Source of the DNA: Pseudomonas chlororaphis subsp. aurantiaca
GTDB taxonomy: Bacteria; Pseudomonadota; Gammaproteobacteria; Pseudomonadales; Pseudomonadaceae
Assembly (NCBI RefSeq): GCF_013466605.1
Contig: NZ_CP059162.1
Location: forward strand, 4,402,001 to 4,466,000
Reading direction: 5' to 3'
Length of the DNA: 64,000 bases
Shown in pieces: positions 15,468 to 27,016 of this stretch. Under the pieces are notes generated by a model. It was not told the DNA's origin and searched no databases. It saw only the letters and a program-made list of their open reading frames with translations. The position numbers were made by a program, and so were the translations under genes. How positions within the stretch are numbered: position 1 is the first letter of the stretch; each line of letters starts with the position of its first letter.

Positions 15468-16781
15468 ATGGATACCCTTGCCCAACTGCGGGCCGGCCAA
15501 TTGGCCGGGCTCAAGCGTCTGGACCTGTCTTGCGGGCTGACCGAATTCCCCCGGGAAATCTTCGACCTGGCGGACTCGCTGGAAGTCCTCAACCTCAGCG
15601 GCAATGCCCTGAGCAGCCTGCCGGACGACCTGCACCGCCTGACCCGCCTGCGGGTGCTGTTCTGCTCCGACAATCTCTTCACGCAAATGCCGGCCTGCGT
15701 CGGCCAGTGCGCGCAACTGAGCATGGTCGGCTTCAAGGCCAACCGGATCGAGCGGGTGCCCGCCGCCGCCCTGCCGCCGCTGTTGCGCTGGCTGATCCTC
15801 ACCGACAACCGCATCGAGGAACTGCCGGACGAGCTGGGCCGGCGCCCGCACCTGCAAAAGCTGATGCTCTCCGGCAACCGCCTGACCCGGCTGCCCCAGA
15901 GCCTCGGCCAATGCCACCAGCTGGAACTGATCCGCATCGCCGCCAACCGGCTCAGCGCATTGCCGGCCTTCCTGCTGGGCCTGCCACGCCTGACCTGGCT
16001 GGCCTATGCCGGCAACCCGCTGGAATCCGAGGCCGACGCGGCGGCGCTGGAGTCAGTGGCGCAGATTCCCTGGGCCGAGCTGGATTTGCAGCAGCGCCTG
16101 GGCGAAGGCGCCTCCGGGGTGATTCACCAGGCCCGCTGGCAGCGCCCCGGGCAAGCATCAGTCGAGGTGGCGGTCAAGCTGTACAAGGGCAGCATGACCA
16201 GCGACGGCTCGCCGCTGCATGAAATGAACGCCTGCATCAGCGCCGGCCGGCACCCGAACCTGATCCGGGTCGAAGGCCGGATCAGCGATCACCCCCAAGG
16301 GCAGAACGGCCTGGTGATGCAGTTGATCGAGCCGAGCTACCGCAACCTGGCGGCCTTGCCGAGCCTGGCCTCCTGCACCCGCGACATTTACGACGAGAGC
16401 AGCCGTTTCAGCGCCGACGCAACCTTGCGCATGGCCCGCGGCATCGCCTCGGTCGGCGCGCACCTGCACCGCCAGGGCATCACCCACGGCGACCTGTACG
16501 GCCATAACATTCTGTGGAACCCGGAGGGCGAGTGCCTGCTGGGGGATTTTGGCGCGGCGTCTTTCCATGCGCTGGCCGACACCGAGGAAACCCGGGCGCT
16601 GCAACGCATCGAAGTACGGGCCTTCGGCATTCTGCTGGAGGAGTTGCTGGCAAGGATCGAGCCGGGCCTGAGCCCGCGGCAGCACGAACGCCTGCAAGCG
16701 CTGGTCAGCGACTGCTGTCAGCCGCAGGTGCTGGCGCGGCCGGGGTTTGCCGAAGTCGGGGACGTGTTGCGGGGGATTTGA
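15468..16781 (+). CDS. Leucine-rich-repeat protein fused to a Ser/Thr protein kinase domain
   Basis: 437 residues. About eight leucine-rich repeats of 22-23 residues span about 13-185 (repeating pattern LxxLxLSxNxLxxLPxxL). A eukaryotic-type kinase domain covers about 205-437: glycine loop GEGASG (212-217), ATP lysine K237 in VAVKLY, catalytic loop HGDLYGHN (340-347) and DFG at 360-362. The catalytic residues are intact, so it is likely active. It lacks a signal peptide or membrane helix and is probably cytoplasmic. An in-frame GTG at 15453 is possible, but ATG 15468 fits the MDTLAQLR start better. Substrate unknown. Confidence 0.88.
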   Translation: MDTLAQLRAGQLAGLKRLDLSCGLTEFPREIFDLADSLEVLNLSGNALSSLPDDLHRLTRLRVLFCSDNLFTQMPACVGQCAQLSMVGFKANRIERVPAAALPPLLRWLILTDNRIEELPDELGRRPHLQKLMLSGNRLTRLPQSLGQCHQLELIRIAANRLSALPAFLLGLPRLTWLAYAGNPLESEADAAALESVAQIPWAELDLQQRLGEGASGVIHQARWQRPGQASVEVAVKLYKGSMTSDGSPLHEMNACISAGRHPNLIRVEGRISDHPQGQNGLVMQLIEPSYRNLAALPSLASCTRDIYDESSRFSADATLRMARGIASVGAHLHRQGITHGDLYGHNILWNPEGECLLGDFGAASFHALADTEETRALQRIEVRAFGILLEELLARIEPGLSPRQHERLQALVSDCCQPQVLARPGFAEVGDVLRGI

Positions 16782-16789
16782 AGAGCATC

Positions 16790-16849
16790 GCCAGCCAGCT
16801 CGCTCCTGAAGGAACTCGCTGGCTGGCGCAAGCATCGCTCAAACGATGC
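16790..16849. terminator. Two hairpins between convergent genes
   Basis: GCCAGCCAG (16790-16798) pairs with CTGGCTGGC (16819-16827) around a smaller TCC/GGA stem. A second hairpin, GCATCG-N6-CGATGC, lies at 16832-16849. They sit between the convergent kinase and YebC genes and probably serve as termination or mRNA-stability structures; neither has a strong T run. Confidence 0.5.
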
Positions 16850-16866
16850 GATTCACCGGGCCGGGC

Positions 16867-17571
16867 TTAACCCGCCAGGCCGACGAACATGTCCTGCACG
16901 TCGTCATGGTTGTCCAGGCCTTCGAGGAAGGCTTCGACTTCCGCCATCTGCTCGTCGGACAGGCCACTGACCGGGTTCTTCGGCTGGTAGCCCAGTTTGG
17001 CCGAGAGCACGGTGAAGCCTTGCTCGGGCAGGGCTTTCTGCACCGCGTCGAGGTCGGCAGGCTCGGTCAGGAACAGGGTCGCGCCCTCTTCTCCCGGCTC
17101 GAAATCCTGGGCCCCGGCTTCGATGGCCGCCAGTTCCGGATCGGCGTCCGGGCTGTCCGGCGTGGCTTCGATCATGCCGACATGGTTGAAGTCCCAGGAC
17201 ACCGAACCCGAAGCACCCAGCTGGCCCTTGCGGAAAGCCACGCGGATTTCGGCTACGGTGCGGTTGATGTTGTCAGTCACGCACTCGACGATCAGCGGCA
17301 CCTGGTGCGGCGCGAAACCTTCGTAGGTCACGCGGTGATACTGCACGGTCTCGCCGAGCTGGCCCGAACCTTTCTTGATCGCACGCTCCAGGGTCTCGCG
17401 GGGCATCGAGGCCTTTTTCGCCTGCTCCACCACCAGCCGCAGGTGTGCGTTGGTGGCGACGTCAGCGCCGTTGCGGGCAGCAATGGTGATCTCTTTGACC
17501 AGCTTGCCGAAGATCTTGCCCTTGGCGTTGGCTGCTGCTTCTTTGTGTTTAACCTTCCACTGTGCGCCCAT
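16867..17571 (-). CDS. YebC/PmpR-family protein (YeeN-type paralogue)
   Basis: 234 residues. The family signature is complete: [19 protein letters not shown] at the N-terminus, then [22 protein letters not shown], followed by the [21 protein letters not shown] core. YebC proteins were named as DNA-binding regulators (PmpR), but members of this family also act on translation of proline-rich stretches (TACO1/YebC2). Start MGAQWK is the YeeN-type form, not the MAGHSKW of the ruvC-linked copy, so a second paralogue probably exists elsewhere in this genome. Confidence 0.9.
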   Translation of the reverse strand: MGAQWKVKHKEAAANAKGKIFGKLVKEITIAARNGADVATNAHLRLVVEQAKKASMPRETLERAIKKGSGQLGETVQYHRVTYEGFAPHQVPLIVECVTDNINRTVAEIRVAFRKGQLGASGSVSWDFNHVGMIEATPDSPDADPELAAIEAGAQDFEPGEEGATLFLTEPADLDAVQKALPEQGFTVLSAKLGYQPKNPVSGLSDEQMAEVEAFLEGLDNHDDVQDMFVGLAG

Positions 17572-17689
17572 TACTCACTCTCTTTGATCTGTGGCGTCGA
17601 GTTGGATTTGGCCGACGCGATGGACAAGTTTATACGGCCTGAAGGCACCAATCGACCAAAAAGTCAGAACCGCGCCCCGTAGCCGAGTA

Positions 17690-18553
17690 TCAACTCGTGG
17701 GCACCAGCGCCAGGAAGGCCTGGATCAGGCGCAACTCCCGACGCCGCTCCAGGCAGCCGAGCATGTGCCGGTTCAGCAGCCCCTCGCCGATGATCGGCAC
17801 CGCCCGCACCCGCGGGTCCGGGCTGAGTTCCAGCGACGACACCACGCCCACCCCCAACTGCGCCGCCACCGCCTCGGTCACCGCCTCGCGGCTGTCCAGC
17901 TCCAGCAGCACCTTGGGGTTGATTCCGGCCTGGGCGCAGGCCGCGTCAAAGGTGCGGCGGGTAATCGAGCTGGGTTCGCGCAGGACCATGATCATCTGGT
18001 CCAGTCGCTCCAGCCACACACCCTCGGGTTCGGCCAGCCATGGATGGCCCTGCGGCACCAGCGCGCAGATCCGCGACTCGCCGAGGCTCTGCAGGTGCAG
18101 GCCCTTGCGCGGTTCGACCTCGGTCAGCACCGCCACATCGGCGTGCTCCGAAAGCAGGGCCGCGAGGGTTTCCTGGGCATTGCCCAAGCGCAGGTTGACG
18201 GTAATCCCCGGATAGCGTTCGCGCAGGCTGGCGAGCATCGGCATCACCAAATGCGGGCCGTCCGCCGCCACTTCCAGGCGCCCAGTGAGCAACTGCCGGT
18301 TGTCCTCGAGCATGGCCTGGGCCTCTTCGGCCAGGCCGAACAGGGCGCGGGTGATCGCCGCCAGCTTGGAGCCCTCCTCCGTCAGCTCGACCCGGCGTGC
18401 GGTACGTCGCAACAGGATGATCTGGTAGTGCTCCTCCAGCGCCTTGATATGCCCAGTGACCGCCGGCTGGCTGATGAACAGCCGCGCGGCGGCCCGGGTA
18501 AAGCTGCCTTCACGGGCCACGGCATCGAATGCGCGCAGTTGGAACAGGTTCAT
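17690..18553 (-). CDS. LysR-family regulator of 2-aminoethylphosphonate utilisation
   Basis: 287 residues from ATG 18553 ([18 protein letters not shown]). Helix-turn-helix at about 15-60, with substrate-binding domain from about 90. Divergent from phnW across 128 bases, the common Pseudomonas arrangement in which a LysR activator controls phnWX in response to 2-aminoethylphosphonate. An upstream in-frame GTG at 18568 is less likely. The intergenic region has the small palindrome CAAT-TTG-ATTG (18591-18601), a candidate LysR contact. Confidence 0.87.
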   Translation of the reverse strand: MNLFQLRAFDAVAREGSFTRAAARLFISQPAVTGHIKALEEHYQIILLRRTARRVELTEEGSKLAAITRALFGLAEEAQAMLEDNRQLLTGRLEVAADGPHLVMPMLASLRERYPGITVNLRLGNAQETLAALLSEHADVAVLTEVEPRKGLHLQSLGESRICALVPQGHPWLAEPEGVWLERLDQMIMVLREPSSITRRTFDAACAQAGINPKVLLELDSREAVTEAVAAQLGVGVVSSLELSPDPRVRAVPIIGEGLLNRHMLGCLERRRELRLIQAFLALVPTS

Positions 18554-18681
18554 ATCTATCGGCCTCACTTATGACTGGCATAACAATAAACAATTTGATT
18601 GATAGCGAGCCAAACTGCAATTTAAGCCCCGTAGTTTTTATCCCAAGCGCATCCCATAACGCTCTTGCGAGGACACCCGAA

Positions 18682-19791
18682 TTGAGTACCGCCGCGCCCA
18701 TCCTGCTCACTCCCGGCCCCCTGACCACTTCGGCCCGTACCCGCCAGGCGATGCTGCTGGACTGGGGTTCATGGGATGACCGTTTCAACCAGCTGACCGC
18801 CAGCGTCTGCGAACAATTGCTGGCGATCGTCAACGGCGCCGCCAGCCACCACTGCGTGCCCCTGCAAGGCAGCGGCACCTTCGCCGTGGAGGCCGCCATC
18901 GGCACCCTGGTGCCACAGGGCGGCAAGGTGCTGGTGCTGATCAACGGCGCCTACGGCAAGCGCCTGGCGAGGATCTGCGAAGTGCTGGGCCGCGATTTCA
19001 GCACCTTCGAAACCGCCGAGGACCAGCCCACCACCGCCGCCGACGTCGATCGCCTGCTGCATGCCGATGCCACCATCAGCCATGTGGCGCTGATCCACTG
19101 CGAAACCAGCACCGGCATCCTCAACCCGCTGCCGGACATCGCCCAGGTGGTGGCCAGTCATGGCAAGCGCCTGATCATCGACGCCATGAGTTCCTTCGGC
19201 GCGCTGCCGATCGATGCCCGGCAGGTGCCGTTCGACGCGCTGATCGCCGCGTCCGGCAAATGCCTGGAAGGCGTCCCCGGCATGGGCTTCGTCTTCGCCC
19301 GCAAGGACGCCCTGGCCGCGGCCGCCGGCAACTCGCACTCGCTGGCCATGGACCTGCACGATCAGCACAGCTACATGCTCAAGACCGGGCAATGGCGCTT
19401 CACGCCGCCGACCCATGTGGTCGCGGCGCTGCACGAAGCCCTGCTGCAATACCATGAAGAAGGCGGCCTGCCGGCACGCCACCAGCGGTATGCCGCCAAC
19501 TGCCAGGCGCTGCTCGACGACATGGCCCGGCTGGGCCTGCGCAGCTTCCTGCCGGCGGCGATCCAGGCGCCGATCATCGTCACCTTCCACGCGCCGAACG
19601 ATCCGCGCTACCAGTTCAAGGACTTCTACGAACGGGTCAAGGCCAAGGGTTTCATCCTCTATCCCGGCAAGCTGACCCAGGTCGAAACCTTCCGCGTCGG
19701 CTGCATCGGCCACGTCGACCCGGCCGGAATGCGCGCCGCGGTCCAGGCCATCGCCGACGTGCTGCGGGAAATACAAGTGCTGGATATCTGA
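18682..19791 (+). CDS. phnW: 2-aminoethylphosphonate:pyruvate transaminase
   Basis: 369 residues from a TTG start at 18682, chosen because GAGGACA lies upstream and the family begins at [10 protein letters not shown]. It transfers the amino group of 2-aminoethylphosphonate to pyruvate, giving phosphonoacetaldehyde and alanine. PLP-fold class V aminotransferase: the Schiff-base lysine is K193 in [12 protein letters not shown], and the phosphate-contact and PLP region is seen in [14 protein letters not shown]. Length matches the family (about 368). The product is consumed by phnX just downstream. Confidence 0.93.
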   Translation: MSTAAPILLTPGPLTTSARTRQAMLLDWGSWDDRFNQLTASVCEQLLAIVNGAASHHCVPLQGSGTFAVEAAIGTLVPQGGKVLVLINGAYGKRLARICEVLGRDFSTFETAEDQPTTAADVDRLLHADATISHVALIHCETSTGILNPLPDIAQVVASHGKRLIIDAMSSFGALPIDARQVPFDALIAASGKCLEGVPGMGFVFARKDALAAAAGNSHSLAMDLHDQHSYMLKTGQWRFTPPTHVVAALHEALLQYHEEGGLPARHQRYAANCQALLDDMARLGLRSFLPAAIQAPIIVTFHAPNDPRYQFKDFYERVKAKGFILYPGKLTQVETFRVGCIGHVDPAGMRAAVQAIADVLREIQVLDI

Positions 19792-19806
19792 TCCCGACAC
19801 ACAACC

Positions 19807-19897
19807 TGTAGGAGCGAGGCTTGCCCGCGATTGCAGGCACCGCGTTCCTTCAGGTCAATCTCATCATCGTTCATAGCGGGCAAGCCTCGCTCCTACC
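19807..19897. repeat. BIME between phnW and phnX
   Basis: A REP unit (TGTAGGAGCGAGGCTTGCCC and on, 19807-19830) and its inverted copy (19874-19897) fill the 121-base gap between the two genes of one pathway. It could stabilise or attenuate the shared mRNA. Confidence 0.87.
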
Positions 19898-19912
19898 ACA
19901 GGTTTTCAACAC

Positions 19913-20740
19913 ATGAACTACAACACTCCCAACCAGCTGCAAGCGGCGATCCTCGACTGGGCCGGCACCGTGGTCGACTTCGGCTCCTTCGCGCCGACCC
20001 AGATATTCGTCGAGGCCTTCGCCGAGTTCGACGTGCAGGTCTCCATCGAAGAAGCCCGTGGCCCGATGGGCATGGGCAAGTGGGACCACATCCGCACCCT
20101 GTGCGACCTGCCGCAGGTCGCCGAGCGTTATCGCCAGGCGTTCGGCCGCACTCCGACCGACGATGACGTCACCGCCATCTACCAGCGCTTCATGCCGCTG
20201 CAGATCGAAAAGATCGCCGAACATTCGGCGCTGATCCCCGGCGCCCTGGAAACCATCGCCAACCTGCGCCAGCAAGGCATCAGGATCGGTTCCTGCTCCG
20301 GCTACCCGAAACAGGTCATGGACAAGGTAGTGGAACTGGCGGCGACCCACGGCTACGTCGCCGACCATGTAGTGGCCACCGATGAAGTGCCGAACGGCCG
20401 CCCTTGGCCGGCCCAGGCCCTGGCCAACGTGATCGCCCTGGGGATCGACGATGTCGCCGCCTGCGTGAAGATCGACGACACCGTGCCGGGCATTCTCGAA
20501 GGCCGCCGCGCCGGCATGTGGACCGTGGCGCTGATCTGCTCCGGTAACGCCCTGGGCCTGACCTACGAGGCTTATCGCGCCCTCGGCAGCGACACCCTGG
20601 CCAGCGAGCGCCAGCGCATCCACGGGCTGTTCGAGGGTTCGCGGCCGCACTACATGATCGACACCATCAGCGATTTGCCGCAGGTGATCGCCGACATCAA
20701 CCAGCGCCTGGCCAACGGCGAGATGCCACAAGGCAGCTGA
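19913..20740 (+). CDS. phnX: Phosphonoacetaldehyde hydrolase (phosphonatase)
   Basis: 275 residues, HAD superfamily. It cleaves the C-P bond of phosphonoacetaldehyde to acetaldehyde and phosphate. Nucleophile D15 lies in [18 protein letters not shown]. The phosphonatase-specific Schiff-base lysine lies in [12 protein letters not shown], in the cap domain. Later HAD motifs appear as GSCSGYPK and [20 protein letters not shown]. Completes the two-step 2-aminoethylphosphonate pathway with phnW. A terminator follows directly. Confidence 0.95.
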   Translation: MNYNTPNQLQAAILDWAGTVVDFGSFAPTQIFVEAFAEFDVQVSIEEARGPMGMGKWDHIRTLCDLPQVAERYRQAFGRTPTDDDVTAIYQRFMPLQIEKIAEHSALIPGALETIANLRQQGIRIGSCSGYPKQVMDKVVELAATHGYVADHVVATDEVPNGRPWPAQALANVIALGIDDVAACVKIDDTVPGILEGRRAGMWTVALICSGNALGLTYEAYRALGSDTLASERQRIHGLFEGSRPHYMIDTISDLPQVIADINQRLANGEMPQGS

Positions 20741-20761
20741 TTGGCCATTTGCCTCCCCCCG

Positions 20762-20793
20762 AACGGCAGCCCGAGCCAGAGCTGCCGTTTTTT
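20762..20793 (+). terminator. Rho-independent terminator after phnX
   Basis: AACGGCAGC (20762-20770) pairs with GCTGCCGTT (20781-20789), followed by a run of T to 20793. Confidence 0.9.
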
Positions 20794-20911
20794 ATCGGTA
20801 CCCGCTCAAACCGCGCATTTGCCCCGCGCAGAGCCTCGGAAACAGGATTACAGTTACAGCACTCCGTCGTTAAGAACGGAGGCTACTGACCTGATGAACG
20901 AGGAAGGATCT

Positions 20912-21460
20912 ATGCCCTGGAAGAACTCCGACAACCGTTACAGCACGGTGTCGATTGCATTGCATTGGCTGATGCTGGTGTTGTTGATCGCGGTCTACGC
21001 CTGCATCGAATTACGCGGCATTTTTCCCAAGGACAGCGGCGGGCGGACGCTGATCAAGGAAGCGCACTTCATGCTCGGCCTGACCGTGTTCGTGCTGGTC
21101 TGGCTGCGCCTGCTGGCCCGCAGCCTGGGGGTGGCGCCGAAAATCCTGCCGACGCCGCCGAGCTGGCAGATGATCCTGGCCAAGCTGATGCACTGGGCTT
21201 TGTACCTGTTCATGATCGCCATGCCGATCCTCGGCTGGCTGATCACCAGCGCCGAAGGCCATCAGGTGATGTTCTACGGTATCGACCTGCCGCTGCTGGT
21301 GGCTGAAGACAAACAGTTCGCCAAGCAGGTCGAAGGCTGGCACGTGTTGCTGGGCACCGCCGGCTATTGGCTGATCGGGCTGCATGCGGTGGCCGGGCTT
21401 TACCACCATTACTTTATGCGCGACAACACCCTGCAACGCATGCTGCCCAAGGGCGGCTAA
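20912..21460 (+). CDS. Cytochrome b561 family protein
   Basis: 182 residues from ATG 20912, chosen for AGGAAGGA directly upstream. Four membrane helices with heme-ligating histidines in ALHWLMLVLL, KEAHFMLGLTV, KLMHWALYLFM and WHVLLGTAGYWLIGLHAVAGLYHHYF. Inner-membrane di-heme b-type electron carrier. Unlike the copy at 4.1 kb it has no adjacent oxidoreductase partner. Its stop codon overlaps that of the convergent deaminase-family gene (21457-21460). Confidence 0.9.
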   Translation: MPWKNSDNRYSTVSIALHWLMLVLLIAVYACIELRGIFPKDSGGRTLIKEAHFMLGLTVFVLVWLRLLARSLGVAPKILPTPPSWQMILAKLMHWALYLFMIAMPILGWLITSAEGHQVMFYGIDLPLLVAEDKQFAKQVEGWHVLLGTAGYWLIGLHAVAGLYHHYFMRDNTLQRMLPKGG

Positions 21461-22389
21461 GGCTGCGCCGGCGCGGTGAAACCCCGGCGGCCCTGCAAGC
21501 CGCCGGTGTGCACGAAGACCAGGCGGCTGCCGGCGGCAAAGCGCCCGGCCGCCACCTGTTGCTTGAGGGCCAGCAAGGCCTTGCCGGTGTACAGCGGCTC
21601 CAGGGGGATGCCGCTGTGGCGTTCGCTCTGCTCGATAAACGCCAGCAGCAGCGGGTCGACCTTGGCGAAACCGCCGCGACTGCTGTCGAACAGTTCATAA
21701 CTCGCGGCCTGCAAGCCCGCCTCCCACACAATAGCCGCCACCTGTTGCGCGACACCGTGATCGTCCGGCACTGCCATGGCGCCATACACTGGGTGGGCGC
21801 CGGCCTCCCCCAACACCAGCCCGGCCAGGGTGGTGCCGGTGCCGGCGGCCAGCCACCAGCCGTGATAGTCGTCCCAGCCCAAGGCATTCAACTGGCTGCG
21901 CACCTGCTTCACCAGCGGCATGCAGCCGCTCGCCCCGAGCAGGCCGCCACCGCCCTCCGCCACCGGGAACAATTCAGGGTACTGCGCCTGCCAGGGCTGC
22001 CAGAACCCTGGCTCATGCCGTGCCCGGTAGCCGGCGTAACCGAGCCAGTGCAACTGCATGCCGAAGCCTTGCAGGTCGAGCACGGTGGGCGTGTCCTGCG
22101 GATGGCCACGCAGCAGCCCCACGGTGGCGAAACCGAAACGTTTGCCGGCGGCCGCCAACGCATGCAGGTGATTGGAGTGAGCACCGCCCAGGCTGATGAT
22201 GCCCCGAGAGCCGGCCTCGCCAGCCGCCGCCAGATGCGGGGCGAGCTTGAACCACTTGTTGCCGGAGATCAGCGGGTCGATCTGGTCCAGGCGCAGGACC
22301 GCCACCTCTACCCCGGCGCGGGACAGCCAGTCGAGGGCCAGGGGTTGCAAGGGTGCGCTCGGCAGCCAGTGAAAAGGTCCAAGGCTCAT
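21457..22389 (-). CDS. PLP-dependent ACC deaminase/D-cysteine desulfhydrase family enzyme
   Basis: 310 residues from ATG 22389. Fold-type II PLP enzyme. The lysine that binds PLP is in ISGNKWFKLAPHL, the substrate loop is GGAHSNHLHALAAAG, and the phosphate-binding loop is AAGTGTTLAG. Length and motifs fit the YedO/DcyD and ACC-deaminase-like group. True ACC deaminases need extra active-site residues I cannot confirm, so the substrate (D-cysteine, ACC or another beta-substituted amino acid) is open. A TTG at 22419 is an alternative start. Confidence 0.85.
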   Translation of the reverse strand: MSLGPFHWLPSAPLQPLALDWLSRAGVEVAVLRLDQIDPLISGNKWFKLAPHLAAAGEAGSRGIISLGGAHSNHLHALAAAGKRFGFATVGLLRGHPQDTPTVLDLQGFGMQLHWLGYAGYRARHEPGFWQPWQAQYPELFPVAEGGGGLLGASGCMPLVKQVRSQLNALGWDDYHGWWLAAGTGTTLAGLVLGEAGAHPVYGAMAVPDDHGVAQQVAAIVWEAGLQAASYELFDSSRGGFAKVDPLLLAFIEQSERHSGIPLEPLYTGKALLALKQQVAAGRFAAGSRLVFVHTGGLQGRRGFTAPAQP

Positions 22390-22503
22390 GGGCGGGCTGG
22401 AACGGCAGCGGGAAGGCAATGCATCGCGGACGGGTTCTGAATGAAGAAGGCGGCAAGTTTACCAGCCTCAGGGGAGCTATCGCGGGCAAGTCGGAACAGA
22501 CAT

Positions 22504-22541
22504 AAAAAAGCCACCGGGACTCTTCGCAGAATCCCGGTGGC
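22504..22541 (-). terminator. Terminator of fadH
   Basis: On the minus strand GCCACCGGG (22541-22533) and CCCGGTGGC (22518-22510) form the stem, followed by six T (22509-22504). A truncated REP-like string, ATCGCGGGCAAGTCGGA, lies just beyond at about 22482 and recurs at about 55082. Confidence 0.88.
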
Positions 22542-22557
22542 CTTGATTGCCGGTGGA

Positions 22558-24618
<2,061 letters not shown>

Positions 24619-24808
24619 TCACGGAAAAAATGCGGAAGCTCTGCGGCCTCCGTCGGTCATGTTCGACAGACTAAGAGCAGCCCCCAAGGCGCTCAATGAC
24701 CGTAACTGACAACTTATTGATCCAAATGCGCAGCCCGCCCTTGGCAATCGTGGACATGGGCCCTACCCTAGTCAGCGAATCCCGCACACGGCTGCCGACT
24801 GTCTTCCC

Positions 24809-25939
24809 ATGCGCAAACTTCTTTACTTCACCTTCACCCTGGCCCTGATTGCCGCCCTGACCAGCTACACCCTGTGGACCCGCGAGCGGCCGATCGGTCA
24901 TTACCTGTCCGACCTGCGCATCCAGCTCGCGGTGGACCAGGGCACCCCCGCCGATCACGGCAACCTGCTGGGCATCCAGCCCGAGCTGTTCCCCACCGAT
25001 TACCAGAGCCCCGAGCGCCTGCACCGCAAGCTCGCGGCCTACCTGCAACAGGCCCGGGACCAGGGGCTGCTGAACGAAAAGACCGTGGTGGTGCTGCCGG
25101 AGCACATCGGCACCTGGCTGATGGTCAGCGGCGAGAAAAACGAGCTGTACCAGGCCGCCAGCCTGAAAGAGGCGATGAACTGGCTGGCGGTGAGCAACCC
25201 CCTGCCCTTCCTGCGCGCCCTGATCACCGCCAAGGGTGACAATCGCCTGAACGACGCGCACCTGCGGATGAAGGCCAGGAGCATGGCCGAGCAGTACCAG
25301 CGGCTGTTCGGCGGCCTGGCCAAGGAATTTGGCATCACCCTGGTGGCGGGCTCCATTGTCCTGCCGGAACCGGTGATCGAAGGCAGCAACCTGCGCATCG
25401 GCAGCGGCGCGCTGTACAACACCACCCTGGTCTTCGGCAGCGATGGCCTGCCGATCGGCCAGCCGCAGCGTCAGCTGTACCCGACCTTCGACGAGCGCGG
25501 TTTTATCCAGGCCAGCGCCGACCAGGCTGTCCAGGTGGTCGACACCCCGGCCGGCCGCCTGGGCGTGCTGATCGGCAGCGACAGCTGGTATCCGGACAAC
25601 TACCGCAAGCTCAACGCCCAGGGCGCGCAACTGGTGGCGGTCCCGGCCTTCGTCATGGGCCGTGGCGCCTGGGACAGGCCGTGGCGCGGCTACAAGAACC
25701 TCTCGACCCCGAGCGAGGTCAGCCTCAAGCCTGAAGAAGTCAGCGAAGGCGAAGCCTGGCGTCGCCTGACCCTGACCAGCCGCGCGCCCAGCAGCCTGGC
25801 CAGCGCTGGCGTCAGCGTGTTTCTGCGCGGTCAGTTCTGGGATCAGGGCAGCGCCGGGCAAAGTTTCATCAACAGCAACGGCGAGCACTTCGCCGATGGC
25901 GATGCCCGTGGCGCGCGTTTGCTGAATATCTGGTTGTAA
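24809..25939 (+). CDS. Membrane-anchored carbon-nitrogen hydrolase-fold protein with altered catalytic residues
   Basis: 376 residues. An N-terminal hydrophobic segment (3-22) directs it to the membrane or periplasm. The nitrilase-superfamily fold is recognisable (VVVLPEHIGTW, TLVAGSIVLPEP, LYNTTLVFGSDG, LGVLIGSDSWYPD). The usual Glu-Lys-Cys triad looks incomplete: Glu is present (E98), but the Lys position in PQRQLYPTFDE is Q220, and the Cys position (ICYD in active members) reads IGSD, with G256. It may therefore be a binding protein or non-catalytic relative. It lies 4 bases upstream of an AraC regulator, likely one operon. Confidence 0.8.
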   Translation: MRKLLYFTFTLALIAALTSYTLWTRERPIGHYLSDLRIQLAVDQGTPADHGNLLGIQPELFPTDYQSPERLHRKLAAYLQQARDQGLLNEKTVVVLPEHIGTWLMVSGEKNELYQAASLKEAMNWLAVSNPLPFLRALITAKGDNRLNDAHLRMKARSMAEQYQRLFGGLAKEFGITLVAGSIVLPEPVIEGSNLRIGSGALYNTTLVFGSDGLPIGQPQRQLYPTFDERGFIQASADQAVQVVDTPAGRLGVLIGSDSWYPDNYRKLNAQGAQLVAVPAFVMGRGAWDRPWRGYKNLSTPSEVSLKPEEVSEGEAWRRLTLTSRAPSSLASAGVSVFLRGQFWDQGSAGQSFINSNGEHFADGDARGARLLNIWL

Positions 25940-25943
25940 ATCC

Positions 25944-26981
25944 ATGAAGCCCCAGCCGATGCGCCTCGGAGACCTTTCGGTGGGCTTCGTCCATAGCCTG
26001 GCCGACGCCGTGCGCAGCCATGGCCTCGATCCGCAGCCGCTGCTGGAACAATACGGACTGGATACCGCGCGCCTGGCCGAGGCCGGGGCGCGGTTGTCGA
26101 TTCCCCGTTACATGCGCCTGGGCCACGCGGCGATTCAACTGACTGGCGATCCGGCGCTGGGGTTGCGCATGGGCCAGCTCAGCCGCCTGAGCCAGGCCGG
26201 GCTGGCGGGCGTCACCGCCGCCCAGGCACCGACCGTACGCGAGGCCGCACGCTGCCTGACCCGTTTCGAAGCCCTGTATGGCTCGAACTATCGCGGCCAG
26301 TCGAGCCTCCATGAAGACGCCGACGGCGCCTGGCTGCGTTTCTACTCCATCAGCCCCTACAACGCCTACAACCGCTTCGTGGTGGATTCGATCCTGGCCG
26401 GTTGGCTCCAGCAACTGAGTAGCCTCGGCTCGCCGGTCAAGGCCGAACGCTTCGAGATCGAGTTTGCCCAGACCGATTACCGCGACTGCTACAACAGCCT
26501 GGGGGATTGCCCGATCCTGTTCGGCGCCGAGCACAATCAGCTGCGCCTGAGCCAGGCCACCCTGGCCCAGCGCAATGTCGAGCACTGCCCCAGCACCTGG
26601 CGCCATCTGCTGCAACTCTGTGAACGGGAACTGGAGCAACTGACCCGCACCCGCAGCCTGCGTGAACGCATCACTCAGTTGCTGGGGCCTTTGCTCAATG
26701 GTGGCCGGGAGCCCGACCTGGAAGAAGTGGCGGCACGCCTGAAGCTGCCAACCTGGACCCTGCGCCGCAAACTCGCCGAGGAAGGGACGCAGTTTCGCGC
26801 CATTCTCAACGACACTCGCCGCGATCTGGCCATGACCTACATTCGCGATACCGAACTGGCCTTCGGGGAAATTGCCTATCTGTTGGGGTTTGCCTCAGCC
26901 GAGGCCTTTCAACGCGCCTTCAAGCGCTGGAGCGGCCAGACACCGGGTGAATTTCGTCGCAGCCACCGGCAGTCCGCCTGA
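25944..26981 (+). CDS. AraC-family transcriptional regulator
   Basis: 345 residues. The N-terminal domain (about 1-200) is of the Arabinose_bd/OruR type, starting MRLGDLSVGFVHSLADAVRSHG. The C-terminal pair of helix-turn-helices (about 240-340) includes LEEVAARLKLPTWTLRRKL and AFGEIAYLLGFASAEAFQRAFKRWSGQTPGEF in pieces. It follows the nitrilase-fold gene by 4 bases and so is probably co-transcribed. Its ligand is unknown. Its stop codon abuts the T-run side of the terminator of the convergent 28-residue gene. Confidence 0.88.
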   Translation: MKPQPMRLGDLSVGFVHSLADAVRSHGLDPQPLLEQYGLDTARLAEAGARLSIPRYMRLGHAAIQLTGDPALGLRMGQLSRLSQAGLAGVTAAQAPTVREAARCLTRFEALYGSNYRGQSSLHEDADGAWLRFYSISPYNAYNRFVVDSILAGWLQQLSSLGSPVKAERFEIEFAQTDYRDCYNSLGDCPILFGAEHNQLRLSQATLAQRNVEHCPSTWRHLLQLCERELEQLTRTRSLRERITQLLGPLLNGGREPDLEEVAARLKLPTWTLRRKLAEEGTQFRAILNDTRRDLAMTYIRDTELAFGEIAYLLGFASAEAFQRAFKRWSGQTPGEFRRSHRQSA

Positions 26982-27016
26982 AAAAAAACGCCACCGGCGT
27001 TACAGCTCGGTGGCGT
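26981..27016 (-). terminator. Terminator overlapping the end of the 28-residue gene
   Basis: On the minus strand ACGCCACCG (27016-27008) and CGGTGGCGT (26996-26988) form a 9-bp stem followed by eight T (26988-26981). The upstream arm and loop contain the last codons and the stop codon of the small gene. Confidence 0.88.
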
